A stretch of DNA of 64,000 bases from Rhizobium rhizoryzae (GTDB lineage: Bacteria > Pseudomonadota > Alphaproteobacteria > Rhizobiales > Rhizobiaceae). The DNA is taken from contig NZ_CP049250.1 of the NCBI RefSeq assembly GCF_011046895.1, positions 1,159,501 to 1,223,500 of the forward strand, in the 5' to 3' direction. Positions 1-9,423 of this stretch are shown here, piece by piece. Numbering within the stretch: position 1 is the stretch's first letter; each line of letters starts with the position of its first letter. The notes beneath the pieces were generated by a model that saw only the letters and a program-made list of their open reading frames with translations, was not told the origin of the DNA and ran no database searches. A program made the position numbers and the translations under genes.

Positions 1-515
1 TGTCATATCGTTACCACCGCTGGCAGTTAAAGCATCATTAGCAAAGCATGAGACATAGCAGCCCGTGGTGCTGTGGGTAAATCCTTTCCTGCCGTTTCCA
101 GATCGAAGGACCCTAAACGCCAGTCATTGTCGGGTGAAAATAAGTTGCTTGAAGAAGAAACATCTTGGTGTCATGGAACTTGGTGAAACGCAGAGAATTG
201 AGGGCCAGGCCACGGATCTGGAACTTGCTGCGCGAAACAGGAAATGTATCGTATCCTATATTCCAAACAGCTGAATACGTTCAGGTTTCATTCATGCCTG
301 TCCGGCTAGTGGCGAGAGACGTTCGTATTGGAGAGACCGTTGATTATCTGCAAGTCTTCCGCCTTCATGTGTCCTGCAATCCGGCCCGGAAGGTTGCCAA
401 TCCTTTGTCAGTCTCGTCGCTACCGTTCCCAATTTTGATGGTTTAACCGCGTACGCCTGACGGCCATTCGGCCAGCCGCTAAAGACAGCCCAACTCCTGA
501 TCAGAAGTCGACACA
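1..515. other. Region upstream of ndvB with no supported gene
   Basis: Open reading frames here are short and overlap each other on both strands. None has a convincing ribosome binding site or a recognisable product. The last bases presumably hold the ndvB promoter and leader, but I see no clear -35/-10 pair and only a weak purine stretch (AGAAG) before the ndvB ATG. No hairpin with a T run and no RNA gene is apparent. Confidence 0.5.
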
Positions 516-3500
516 ATGTCATTTCATAATACGCCCGCTTCCTCCTCGCGCGAAACCGAAGGCAAGCAGATCGATCATAATGAAGCGATCCGCGCCACTT
601 ACTTCAATGCCGAGGCTTTGCGGTCCTGTGGCGAGGCTCTGGCGCGCGATGGCGCGGCAACCTTGCCGGGTTTCATGAGTTTCGAGTTCCGCGAGCGGCA
701 CAAGGAGAATGAGCGCGAAATTCTGCGCGTCTACCGGTCTACGGCCAAGGATGTGGAGGCCGGTGCCACGATCACGCCGGCTGCGGAATGGCTGCTGGAC
801 AACCACTACATCGTGGAAGAAGCCATTCAGGAAGTTCGTCGCGACTTTCCGAAGAAGTTCTACCGTCAGCTGCCAACCATGCGGATCGGCTCGATGGAGA
901 TCCCGCGCGTTCTGGCGCTCGCATGGCTTTACGTGGCGCACACCCATAGCACGGTAAACCGCGATAACCTGACCGCCATGACGGAAGGTTTCCAGGTACA
1001 TCAGTCGCTGGAAATCGGCGAGCTGTGGGCGCTGCCGTCCTTCCTGCGCTTCGTTTTGATCGAAAACCTGCGCCGCATTTCCATTCGCGTGGAAAAATCG
1101 CGCCGTATGCGCCAGCAGGCCAATGACGCTGCGGACGCGATCATCAAGCTGAACGATGAAGTGGCAAGCGCCGATCTCCTGAAAAAGATCGAGCCGCTGA
1201 CCGAGGACAATACCTTCTCGACCCAGTTCCTCTATCGCCTGCGTAATGCGTCGCAGTCGCCAAGCTTTGCCATCCAGTGGCTTGAAGCACGCCTGGCAGC
1301 CGCTGGCACGGACACCGAAGAAGTGATGATGGCTGAGCAGAACCGTCTCTCCTCCGGCAACGTGACGATGGGCAACATCATCAAGAGCCTGCGCGAGATC
1401 GACGACACCGAATGGAGCGTGTGGTTCGAGGACGTCTGCCTTGTCGACAAGGTTCTGCGCGAGCAGAGCGATTACAACGAACTCGATTTCGGTTCTCGCA
1501 ACTCCTACCGTAACCGCATCGAGAAGCTGGCACGCTACGCCAAGAAGACCGAAATCGAAGTGGCGAGCGCTGCAATTGCGTTGGCCCAGGAAGCCGCTCA
1601 GGCTCCAGTGCCCGATCCGCACAAGGCCAATGTCGGTGCCTTCCTGAACGGCATGTATCGGGAAGAGCTGGAGAAGCGCGTGGGCTATACGCCGACGCTG
1701 CCCCAGCAGGCGCTGCGGACGGTTCAGAAAATGAACTGGTTCGCCGTTGCGGCCCCGGTTCTTTTCCTGACCTTCCTGGCACTGGCCATTGTCGGCTTTT
1801 TCCTTGGCCATGCTGGCATGTCCTGGCCGGTGATTATCCTCTTCCTGCTGATGTTCTCGCTGCCTGCTTCGGAAGGCGCGACGGGCCTGTTCAACACGCT
1901 GGTGACCTATGTGGTCAAACCGGCGCGCCTGGTTGGCTATGAGTTCAAGGAAGGCATTCCGGAAGAGGCGCGCACGCTTGTCGTGGTGCCCTGCCTCATC
2001 ACCAATCGCGATACGGTTGACGAGCTCATTCGCAATCTCGAGGTTCATTATCTCGCCAATCCGCATGGTGAAATCTACTTCGCGCTGTTGAGCGACTGGA
2101 AGGACAGCAATGTCGAACAGTCCGATGCCGATCTTGAAGTGCTGGAATATGCCCGCCGCGAAGTGGCGGCCCTTAGCGGCCGCTATGCCTTCGACGGCAA
2201 AACCCGCTTCTACCTCCTGCATCGCCGCCGCCTGTTCAATCCGTCGGAAGGCGTGTGGATGGGATGGGAGCGCAAGCGCGGCAAGCTGCATGAGTTGAAC
2301 CTGCTGCTGCGCGGCGACAAGGATACGACCTATCTTCAGGGTGCCAACACGGTGCCGGAGAACGTTCAGTACGTGATGACGCTTGATGCCGACACGCGCC
2401 TGATGCGCGATGCGGTGACCAAGCTCGTCGGCAAGCTGCACCACCCGATCAACCGCCCTGTTCACGATGTGAACTCTGGCCGGGTCATTCATGGTTACGG
2501 CCTGCTGCAGCCGCGCGTGACGCCGTCGCTGACGACCGGCAAGGATGCCTCCGTCTTCCAGCGCGTCTATTCGATGAGCCGCGGTATTGACCCTTACGTT
2601 TTCACGGTTTCCGACGTTTATCAGGATCTGACCGGCGAAGGCAGCTTTACCGGCAAGGGTCTCTACAATGTCGATGCCTTCGAGACGGCTCTTCGCGGCC
2701 GCATCGAGGAAAATGCCGTTCTCAGCCATGACTTGCTGGAAGGTTCGTTCTCCCGCTGCGCGCTCGTCACCGACGTGGAGCTGGTGGAAGACTTCCCCAC
2801 ACGTTACGAGGTTGAAGTGTCCCGTCAGCACCGCTGGGCGCGTGGCGACTGGCAGCTGCTGCCCTATATTCTCGATACCACCCGTGGCGTGACTGCGCTC
2901 GGTCGCTGGAAGATGATCGATAACCTGCGCCGGTCGCTGACGCCGATCGCCTGGTTCTTCGCGTCCGTTCTCGGCTGGTATTTCATGTCGCCGCTTGGGG
3001 CGCTGATCTGGCAGATCCTGCTGATCTTTTCGCTCTTCGTGGCACCAACGCTTTCGCTCATCACCGGTCTTCTGCCGCGGTCGACCGATATCGTGCCGCG
3101 TGCGCATTTCTATTCGGTCTGGTCGGATATCCGCTCGGCCAATGCGCAGGTCGCACTGCGTATCGTGTTCATCGCTGACTCTGCCTTCATGATGATGGAT
3201 GCGATCATCCGCTCCGTCTATCGCCTGTTCGTCAGCCGCAAGCTGATGTTGGAATGGAAAACCGCCGCCAGCGTTCAATCGTCCGCCCAGGGCAGCCCGC
3301 AGGCTTACTTCCGCTCCATGTGGCATGCGCCAGTCGCCGCTATCCTGGCGATCATGTTTGCGGCTTTGCCTGACGATAATGCCTTCCTCGTCGGCATTCC
3401 CTTTGCGCTTCTGTGGATTCTGTCGCCGATCGTCGCCTGGTATGTGAGCCAGTCTGCGGAGACGGAAGACCGTCTGTTCGTGCCGGAAGCAGTCTCCGTC

Positions 3501-6500
3501 GAGCTTCGCAAGATTTCCCGTCGCACCTGGCGCTATTACGAAGCCTTCACCACGGAAGACCAGAACTTCCTGCCGCCGGACAACTTCCAGGAAACGCCGG
3601 AGCCGATTGTTGCCAAGCGCACATCGCCCACGAATATCGGTGTTTATCTTCTCTCGGTGGTTTCGGCTCGCCATTTTGGCTGGCTGAGCTTCCAGGAAAC
3701 GCTGGAACGCATCGAAAAGACAGTCACGACCGTCGAAAAAATGGAGAAGTTCCGCGGCCATCTCTACAATTGGTATCATACGGATACGCTGGCGACGCTT
3801 GGCCCTCGCTATGTCTCGACGGTCGATAGCGGCAACCTTGCCGGTCACCTGATTGCTGTGTCGTCTGCCTGCCGTGAATGGGCAGAAGCGCCGTCCGCGC
3901 ATCTTCAGGCCAATCTCGACGGTATCGGTGATGTTGCCGGTATTCTCTCGGAAGTGCTGAAGGACCTGCCTGACGACCGCAAGACGGTGCGTCCGCTGCG
4001 CCGCCGCATCGACGAACGCATCATCGGTTTCGGCAATGCCTTGGCCGCAGTGAAGCGCGAGCATGAGTTTGCCTCCATCCGCATCATCAACCTGGCCGTC
4101 CTTGCCCGCGATATCCAGAAGCTTGCGGCCAACCTCGACCACGAAGTCAGCTCCAACCAGACAGCAGAGTTGGTGCGCTGGTCGGAATCGCTGGTTGAAG
4201 CCTGTGAAGCGCATATTGCGGACACGACGTTTGACATGACGAATATCGAGCCGCTGCGCCAGCGCCTCATCCAGCTACGCGATCGTACGCGCCAGCTGGC
4301 CTTCGCCATGGATTTCACCTTCCTCTACCGGAAGGATCGTCGCCTGCTCTCCATCGGTTATCGTGTGGAAAGCAACGATCTCGATGAGGCTTGCTACGAC
4401 CTTCTGGCCTCCGAATGCCGTTTGACCAGCCTGTTTGCGATTGCCAAGGGCGATCTGCCGACAGAACACTGGTATCGCCTTGGCCGTCAGGTCGTGCCGA
4501 TCGGGGCCCGTGGTGCGCTGATCTCCTGGTCCGGCTCGATGTTCGAATATCTGATGCCGCCGCTTGTCATGCAGGAGCGTCAGGGTGGCATTCTGAACCA
4601 GACGAACAATCTGATCGTCGAAGAGCAGATGAACCATGGCCGCCGCCTGAATATCCCCTGGGGTATTTCGGAAGCCGCGTTCAATGCCCGCGATCATAAC
4701 CTGAACTATCAGTACACCAACTTCGGTGTTCCGACGCTTGGCCTCAAGCGTGGTCTTGGCCAGAACGCTGTCATCGCGCCTTATGCCTCGATCCTCGCCA
4801 GCCAGTACAAGCCGCTGGAAGCGCTCGAAAACCTTCAGAAACTGCGGGCCGTGGGCGCGCTGGGCCGCTACGGCTTCCATGATGCGGTCGATTTCACGCC
4901 GACCCGTGTGCCGGAAGGCAAGCGTTGCGCCGTGGTTTTCAACTACTATGCCCACCACCATGGCATGTCGATTGCGGCCATCGCCAACGTCGTGAACAAT
5001 GGCAAGCTGCGCGAACTCTTCCATGCCGATCCGGTCGTCGAAGCTGCAGAACTCTTGCTGCAGGAAAAGGCACCGCGCGAAGTTCCTGTCATGGGTTCCA
5101 AGTACGAGCCGGAAACGCCCGGCAAGGGGCAGGCCGATCTGCTGCGCTCGGAAATCCGCACCATCCAGAATCCGGCCGGCCGCGATCGCGAACTGATCCT
5201 GCTGTCCAATGGTCACTACTCGACCATGATGACGGCAACGGGTACGGGTTATGCCCGCTGGAACGGTTTGGCAGTCAACCGCTGGAAGGCGGATCCGGTC
5301 GAGGACCGCTGGGGAAGCTTCCTCTTCCTGCGTGATACGACGACGGGCCAATGGTGGTCGACCACGTCAGAGCCGCGCCGTGCGGAAGGCGAGAAGGTCA
5401 AGACCGTGTTCGGCGATGAGAAAGCCGAATTCGTCAAGACGGTCGGCACGCTCACCAGCTCCGTCGAAGTGATTGTCGCGACTGAACATGATGCGGAAGG
5501 TCGTCGTTTGACCCTGCTCAACCAGGGGACGGAAGATCGCTTCATCGAAGTAACCTCCTATATCGAGCCGGTTCTCTCGCATGAGGACGATGACAACGCG
5601 CATCCGGTCTTCTCGCGCATGTTCATTCGCACCGAGATCGGTCGGCGTGGCGATGTGATCCGCGCCTGGCGCAACCGTCGCAACCCGAACGAGCCGTCGA
5701 TGCAGATTGCGCATCTGGCGGCAGACAATGCCGGTTCGTCGCGCCCGACAGAGTTCGAAACAGATCGCCGCCGCTTCATCGGTCGTGGCCGCACGCTTGC
5801 AGAAGCGGCTGCCTTTGATGCGGATGCGACACTTTCAGGAACGGATGGCTTTACGCTGGATCCAATCCTTTCCATGCGCCGTGTCGTGCGCGTGCCGGCA
5901 GGCAAGAAGGTCAGCGTGATCTTCTGGACCATTGCCGCGCCGAGCCGCGAAGAGCTGGATATTGCCGTCGAACGTTACCGTCATCCGGATGCGTTTGGCT
6001 CTGAACTGACGCAGGCCTGGACGCGTGTTCAGGTGCAAATGCGCCATATCGGCATCAGTTCGCAGCAGGCGGCAGCCTTCCAGCATCTCGGTCGCTACCT
6101 GGTCTATCCGGATATGCACCTGCGTGCCGATGCGGCCACGGTCAATGCCGGCCTTGCCTCGCAGCGCCAGCTCTGGGGCCTGTCGATCTCCGGCGACCTG
6201 CCGATCTTTACGCTGCGCGTGAACGACGAAATGGACATGGAAGTCGTCAAGGAAGCGCTGTCGGCGCAGGAATATCTGCGGTCTCGCGGCGTGATGGCGG
6301 ATCTCGTCATCGTCAACGAGAAGCCAGCATCTTACGCGCAGGACATGCAGCATGCCATTGACCAGATCAGCGAAAGCATTCGCCGTCTCGGTCAATCGGA
6401 AGGCCGCCAGCAGGTGTTTGCCCTGCGCCGCGACCTGATGGACGAGTCCACGTGGGCGGCGCTTATTGCTGCCTCGCGTGTCGTGCTCCATGCCCGCAAC

Positions 6501-9002
6501 GGCAAGATCGAGGATCAGGTCAACCGCGCAGTCTCGCTCTTCTCCGACAAGCGCGGCGTCGAAGTGGAAATGGACCGCCGTGCCCTTCTGACAGCTGCCG
6601 ACTTCGGCACCGTGGCGGACGAGGCCGGTGCATCTGATCTCGATTTCTGGAACGGTTACGGCGGGTTCTCGACCGATGGTCAGGAATATGTCGTGCGCCT
6701 TCAGGGTGGGGCCGCAACGCCGCATCCGTGGATCAACGTGATCTCCAACGAGCGCTTTGGCTTCCACGTTGCTGCTGAAGGTGCTGCCTTCACCTGGAGC
6801 CAGAACTCGCGTGATTATCAGCTGACGCCTTGGTCGAACGACCCGGTTATCAACCGTCCGGGCGAGGCGCTGTATGTGGCCGATCTGGACAGCGGCTCTG
6901 TCATGACGCCCTATGCGGCCCTGTCTCGCAAGCCCTCCGTTGCTTTCGAAGCGCGGCATGGCCTTGGCTACTCGGTCTTCCGTTCGGAAGACGAAGGTGT
7001 CGCCATGTCAGTCACGCAGACTGTGGACCGGGAACGTCCGGTCAAGTTCTCCAAGCTGGTGCTCAAAAACACCAGCGGACAGGCTCGCCGCCTGCGGGTC
7101 TATGGCTATGCGGAATGGATTCTGGGCAACAACCCGCAGCGGACGCAAGCCTTCATACTCTCCAGCAGGGATGAGGCGACCGGAACGCTGTTTGCCAGCA
7201 ACCCATACAGCATCGATTACAGCAGTCGGACGGCTCTGTTCGGGGCAGATGCTCCGGTTTCGGGCTTCACGACCAGCCGCCGCGAATTCCTCGGCCGCTT
7301 CGGCTCCATGGCAACCCCTGCGGCGGTCGCTGCAGGTGCTGCGCTGACCGGATCGTTGGAGCCGGACGGCGCACCGTGCGCGGCTCTCGCCTGCGACATC
7401 GAACTCGCTGCCGGTGAAGAGAAGACAATCACCTTCTTCCTCGGTGATTGTGGTAATCGCGACGAAGCGGCGGCTATGGCCGCTGAGGTTCGGGGCGTCA
7501 GTGCGGATACGGTTGTCGAAGGGGCAAAGAGCTTCTGGAACGACTTTACGGGTCGCCTGAAGATCTCGACGCCGGACAAGGCGCTGGATCACATGATCAA
7601 TACCTGGCTGCCTTATCAGGCACTCAGCTGCCGCATCCTGTCACGCACGGCCTTCTACCAGTCTTCTGGCGCTTATGGTTTCCGCGACCAGTTGCAGGAT
7701 ACGCTGGCCTTCATGATGCATGATCCGGCTCTGGCGCGTCGCCAGATCGTCACGGCTGCCGGTCGTCAGTTCCCGGAAGGTGATGTGCAGCACTGGTGGC
7801 TGCCGGTCACCGGCGCGGGCGTCCGCACGACGATTTCGGATGACGTGGTATGGCTTGCTTACGCGGCCGACCAGTACATCAAGACAACGGGTGATGTGTC
7901 TGTTCTGGACGAACAACTGCCGTTCCTGAAGGGCGCAGCTCTGACCCCAGGTCAGCATGACGCCTTCTATAAGCCGGAGATCTCCGAAGAGACGGCAACG
8001 GTTTATGAGCATGCCGCGCGTGCCCTTGATCTTGCCATCAAGCGGACGGGGTCGAACGGCCTTCCGCTGATCCTTGGCGGTGACTGGAACGACGGCATGA
8101 ACCGCGTCGGTATCGGCGGTCGTGGTACCAGCGTCTGGCTCGGCTGGTTCCTGGCCGCAGCGCTTCGCCGGTTCCTGGCCTTTGCCGAACAGCGCGGCGA
8201 TCAGGAGCGCATCGCCCGTTGGTCCGGCCATCTCGAAAGCTTGAAGAAGGCGCTGGAGACGGCAGGCTGGGATGGCCAGTACTACCGTCGCGGCTACTTC
8301 GACGATGGCAGCCCGCTGGGTGCCGATGGCAATCTGGAATGCGCGATCGACTCGCTTGGCCAATCGTGGAGCGTTCTTTCCGGCGAAGGTGATCCGGCGC
8401 GCTCGGAACAGGCCATGAATGCGGTGATGAGCAAGCTCGTCTCCGAGCAGGATAGTATCATCCGCCTGTTCACACCGGCCTTTGCCTCGACGCCCAAGGA
8501 TCCCGGCTACATCAAGGCCTATCCGCCGGGTGTGCGCGAAAATGGTGGCCAGTATACGCACGCTGCCACCTGGGTCGTGCTGGCGCTGGCAAGGCTTGGA
8601 CGCGGGGACGATGCCTGGAAGGCCTTCCGGCTTCTGAACCCGGTCAATCATGCGCTGGGCAAGGATGATGCCGATCGCTACCGCGTCGAGCCTTACGTGG
8701 TGGCTGCCGACGTTTACGGTGCTGGCGACCTCACCGGTCGCGGCGGCTGGACCTGGTATACCGGTTCGGCAGGTTGGCTCTACCGTGCTGCCGTGGAAGG
8801 CATTCTCGGTATCCAGCGTGAAGGCGACCGCCTGTTCGTTCGTCCCGCCCTGCCCACCGAGTGGACCGGCTTCGAGGCGACGCTCACGCTGGATCGCAAG
8901 AGTTTTGCCATCAAGGTGGAGAAGGCTGCCGGTTCGAGCGAAGCGGCTGTCACGATCAACGGCACTGCGGTGGTTGTGGGCGAAGGTTTCGCGATCGGCT
9001 GA
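516..9002 (+). CDS. ndvB: Cyclic beta-1,2-glucan synthase NdvB/ChvB
   Basis: Giant inner-membrane enzyme that starts, elongates and cyclises beta-1,2-glucan from UDP-glucose, giving the periplasmic glucan needed for osmoadaptation and plant or host interaction. At 2828 aa it matches the roughly 2800-2870 aa of the family. An N-terminal cytoplasmic part is followed by hydrophobic segments near residues 410-460. Next comes a glycosyltransferase (GT84-type) domain with the metal-binding DAD at about 624-626 and a QHRW motif at about 771, then more membrane segments near 815-860 and 950-985. A glycoamylase-like section follows (HHHGMS near 1490). The C-terminal half is a GH94-type phosphorylase domain with GGDWNDGM, whose candidate acid residues are D2523/D2526. 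The ATG at 516 has only a weak ribosome site. The exporter ndvA lies downstream on the opposite strand. The family assignment is very secure. Confidence 0.98.
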   Translation: MSFHNTPASSSRETEGKQIDHNEAIRATYFNAEALRSCGEALARDGAATLPGFMSFEFRERHKENEREILRVYRSTAKDVEAGATITPAAEWLLDNHYIVEEAIQEVRRDFPKKFYRQLPTMRIGSMEIPRVLALAWLYVAHTHSTVNRDNLTAMTEGFQVHQSLEIGELWALPSFLRFVLIENLRRISIRVEKSRRMRQQANDAADAIIKLNDEVASADLLKKIEPLTEDNTFSTQFLYRLRNASQSPSFAIQWLEARLAAAGTDTEEVMMAEQNRLSSGNVTMGNIIKSLREIDDTEWSVWFEDVCLVDKVLREQSDYNELDFGSRNSYRNRIEKLARYAKKTEIEVASAAIALAQEAAQAPVPDPHKANVGAFLNGMYREELEKRVGYTPTLPQQALRTVQKMNWFAVAAPVLFLTFLALAIVGFFLGHAGMSWPVIILFLLMFSLPASEGATGLFNTLVTYVVKPARLVGYEFKEGIPEEARTLVVVPCLITNRDTVDELIRNLEVHYLANPHGEIYFALLSDWKDSNVEQSDADLEVLEYARREVAALSGRYAFDGKTRFYLLHRRRLFNPSEGVWMGWERKRGKLHELNLLLRGDKDTTYLQGANTVPENVQYVMTLDADTRLMRDAVTKLVGKLHHPINRPVHDVNSGRVIHGYGLLQPRVTPSLTTGKDASVFQRVYSMSRGIDPYVFTVSDVYQDLTGEGSFTGKGLYNVDAFETALRGRIEENAVLSHDLLEGSFSRCALVTDVELVEDFPTRYEVEVSRQHRWARGDWQLLPYILDTTRGVTALGRWKMIDNLRRSLTPIAWFFASVLGWYFMSPLGALIWQILLIFSLFVAPTLSLITGLLPRSTDIVPRAHFYSVWSDIRSANAQVALRIVFIADSAFMMMDAIIRSVYRLFVSRKLMLEWKTAASVQSSAQGSPQAYFRSMWHAPVAAILAIMFAALPDDNAFLVGIPFALLWILSPIVAWYVSQSAETEDRLFVPEAVSVELRKISRRTWRYYEAFTTEDQNFLPPDNFQETPEPIVAKRTSPTNIGVYLLSVVSARHFGWLSFQETLERIEKTVTTVEKMEKFRGHLYNWYHTDTLATLGPRYVSTVDSGNLAGHLIAVSSACREWAEAPSAHLQANLDGIGDVAGILSEVLKDLPDDRKTVRPLRRRIDERIIGFGNALAAVKREHEFASIRIINLAVLARDIQKLAANLDHEVSSNQTAELVRWSESLVEACEAHIADTTFDMTNIEPLRQRLIQLRDRTRQLAFAMDFTFLYRKDRRLLSIGYRVESNDLDEACYDLLASECRLTSLFAIAKGDLPTEHWYRLGRQVVPIGARGALISWSGSMFEYLMPPLVMQERQGGILNQTNNLIVEEQMNHGRRLNIPWGISEAAFNARDHNLNYQYTNFGVPTLGLKRGLGQNAVIAPYASILASQYKPLEALENLQKLRAVGALGRYGFHDAVDFTPTRVPEGKRCAVVFNYYAHHHGMSIAAIANVVNNGKLRELFHADPVVEAAELLLQEKAPREVPVMGSKYEPETPGKGQADLLRSEIRTIQNPAGRDRELILLSNGHYSTMMTATGTGYARWNGLAVNRWKADPVEDRWGSFLFLRDTTTGQWWSTTSEPRRAEGEKVKTVFGDEKAEFVKTVGTLTSSVEVIVATEHDAEGRRLTLLNQGTEDRFIEVTSYIEPVLSHEDDDNAHPVFSRMFIRTEIGRRGDVIRAWRNRRNPNEPSMQIAHLAADNAGSSRPTEFETDRRRFIGRGRTLAEAAAFDADATLSGTDGFTLDPILSMRRVVRVPAGKKVSVIFWTIAAPSREELDIAVERYRHPDAFGSELTQAWTRVQVQMRHIGISSQQAAAFQHLGRYLVYPDMHLRADAATVNAGLASQRQLWGLSISGDLPIFTLRVNDEMDMEVVKEALSAQEYLRSRGVMADLVIVNEKPASYAQDMQHAIDQISESIRRLGQSEGRQQVFALRRDLMDESTWAALIAASRVVLHARNGKIEDQVNRAVSLFSDKRGVEVEMDRRALLTAADFGTVADEAGASDLDFWNGYGGFSTDGQEYVVRLQGGAATPHPWINVISNERFGFHVAAEGAAFTWSQNSRDYQLTPWSNDPVINRPGEALYVADLDSGSVMTPYAALSRKPSVAFEARHGLGYSVFRSEDEGVAMSVTQTVDRERPVKFSKLVLKNTSGQARRLRVYGYAEWILGNNPQRTQAFILSSRDEATGTLFASNPYSIDYSSRTALFGADAPVSGFTTSRREFLGRFGSMATPAAVAAGAALTGSLEPDGAPCAALACDIELAAGEEKTITFFLGDCGNRDEAAAMAAEVRGVSADTVVEGAKSFWNDFTGRLKISTPDKALDHMINTWLPYQALSCRILSRTAFYQSSGAYGFRDQLQDTLAFMMHDPALARRQIVTAAGRQFPEGDVQHWWLPVTGAGVRTTISDDVVWLAYAADQYIKTTGDVSVLDEQLPFLKGAALTPGQHDAFYKPEISEETATVYEHAARALDLAIKRTGSNGLPLILGGDWNDGMNRVGIGGRGTSVWLGWFLAAALRRFLAFAEQRGDQERIARWSGHLESLKKALETAGWDGQYYRRGYFDDGSPLGADGNLECAIDSLGQSWSVLSGEGDPARSEQAMNAVMSKLVSEQDSIIRLFTPAFASTPKDPGYIKAYPPGVRENGGQYTHAATWVVLALARLGRGDDAWKAFRLLNPVNHALGKDDADRYRVEPYVVAADVYGAGDLTGRGGWTWYTGSAGWLYRAAVEGILGIQREGDRLFVRPALPTEWTGFEATLTLDRKSFAIKVEKAAGSSEAAVTINGTAVVVGEGFAIG

Positions 9003-9027
9003 GTGCGCAGCATCTCATGGATGACGC

Positions 9028-9060
9028 AAAGCCCGGTCCGCTGATGGCAGGCCGGGCTTT
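9028..9060 (+). terminator. Rho-independent-like terminator after ndvB
   Basis: A 9-bp inverted repeat (AAAGCCCGG / CCGGGCTTT) around a 15-base loop begins 26 bases past the ndvB stop. The T run is short, so efficiency may be moderate. Confidence 0.75.
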
Positions 9061-9370
9061 GTTGTATCAGTGTTTGTGCGTGATCAGCTTCAAGCTTCCG
9101 ATGACCTGATGCTACCGAAGCACCAGCAGCGTTTCGACTCGCTGATCTTCTACCTTGGCGGGTCCCGTTACCGGTTCCGCTCCTCGCATAACGAGAGCGA
9201 AAGAAACATTGGTGTCGATAGCCCCGGCGCCTGCGTGGCCTGGAGAGAAGCGAAAAGCTTGAGATTGCTGTGGCTGCGAAGAGATTGGAAGATCGGGGAC
9301 CGCGCATTGCACCTCTACAAATGATACCGTCCTGCCTCGAAGCCCTATGGTCTCATTTGACGAAAATAGA
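9061..9370. other. Spacer between ndvB and ndvA, no supported gene
   Basis: Convergent spacer between the two glucan genes. A 66-codon minus-strand frame (9112-9312) has a possible GAGGTG ribosome site and a fairly protein-like C-terminal half, but I recognise no product. I leave it as an unsupported candidate. Confidence 0.35.
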
Positions 9371-9398
9371 AAAGGCGGCAGGACAAGCCCGCCGCCTT
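9371..9398 (-). terminator. Rho-independent terminator of ndvA
   Basis: Read on the minus strand, AAGGCGGC / GCCGCCTT form an 8-bp stem followed by TTTTC. It sits 26 bases past the ndvA stop. Confidence 0.85.
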
Positions 9399-9423
9399 CA
9401 ATCGTTCCTTGCCTTCAAATGGC

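Noticed and set aside
519..4214. Very long open frame on the strand opposite ndvB
   Set aside because: It mirrors the high-G+C codon pattern of ndvB, has no domain I recognise and has no ribosome site or promoter. ndvB is certain.
9112..9312. 66-codon minus-strand frame between ndvB and ndvA
   Set aside because: Possible ribosome site, but no recognisable product and only one short frame in a convergent spacer; kept only as a remark.
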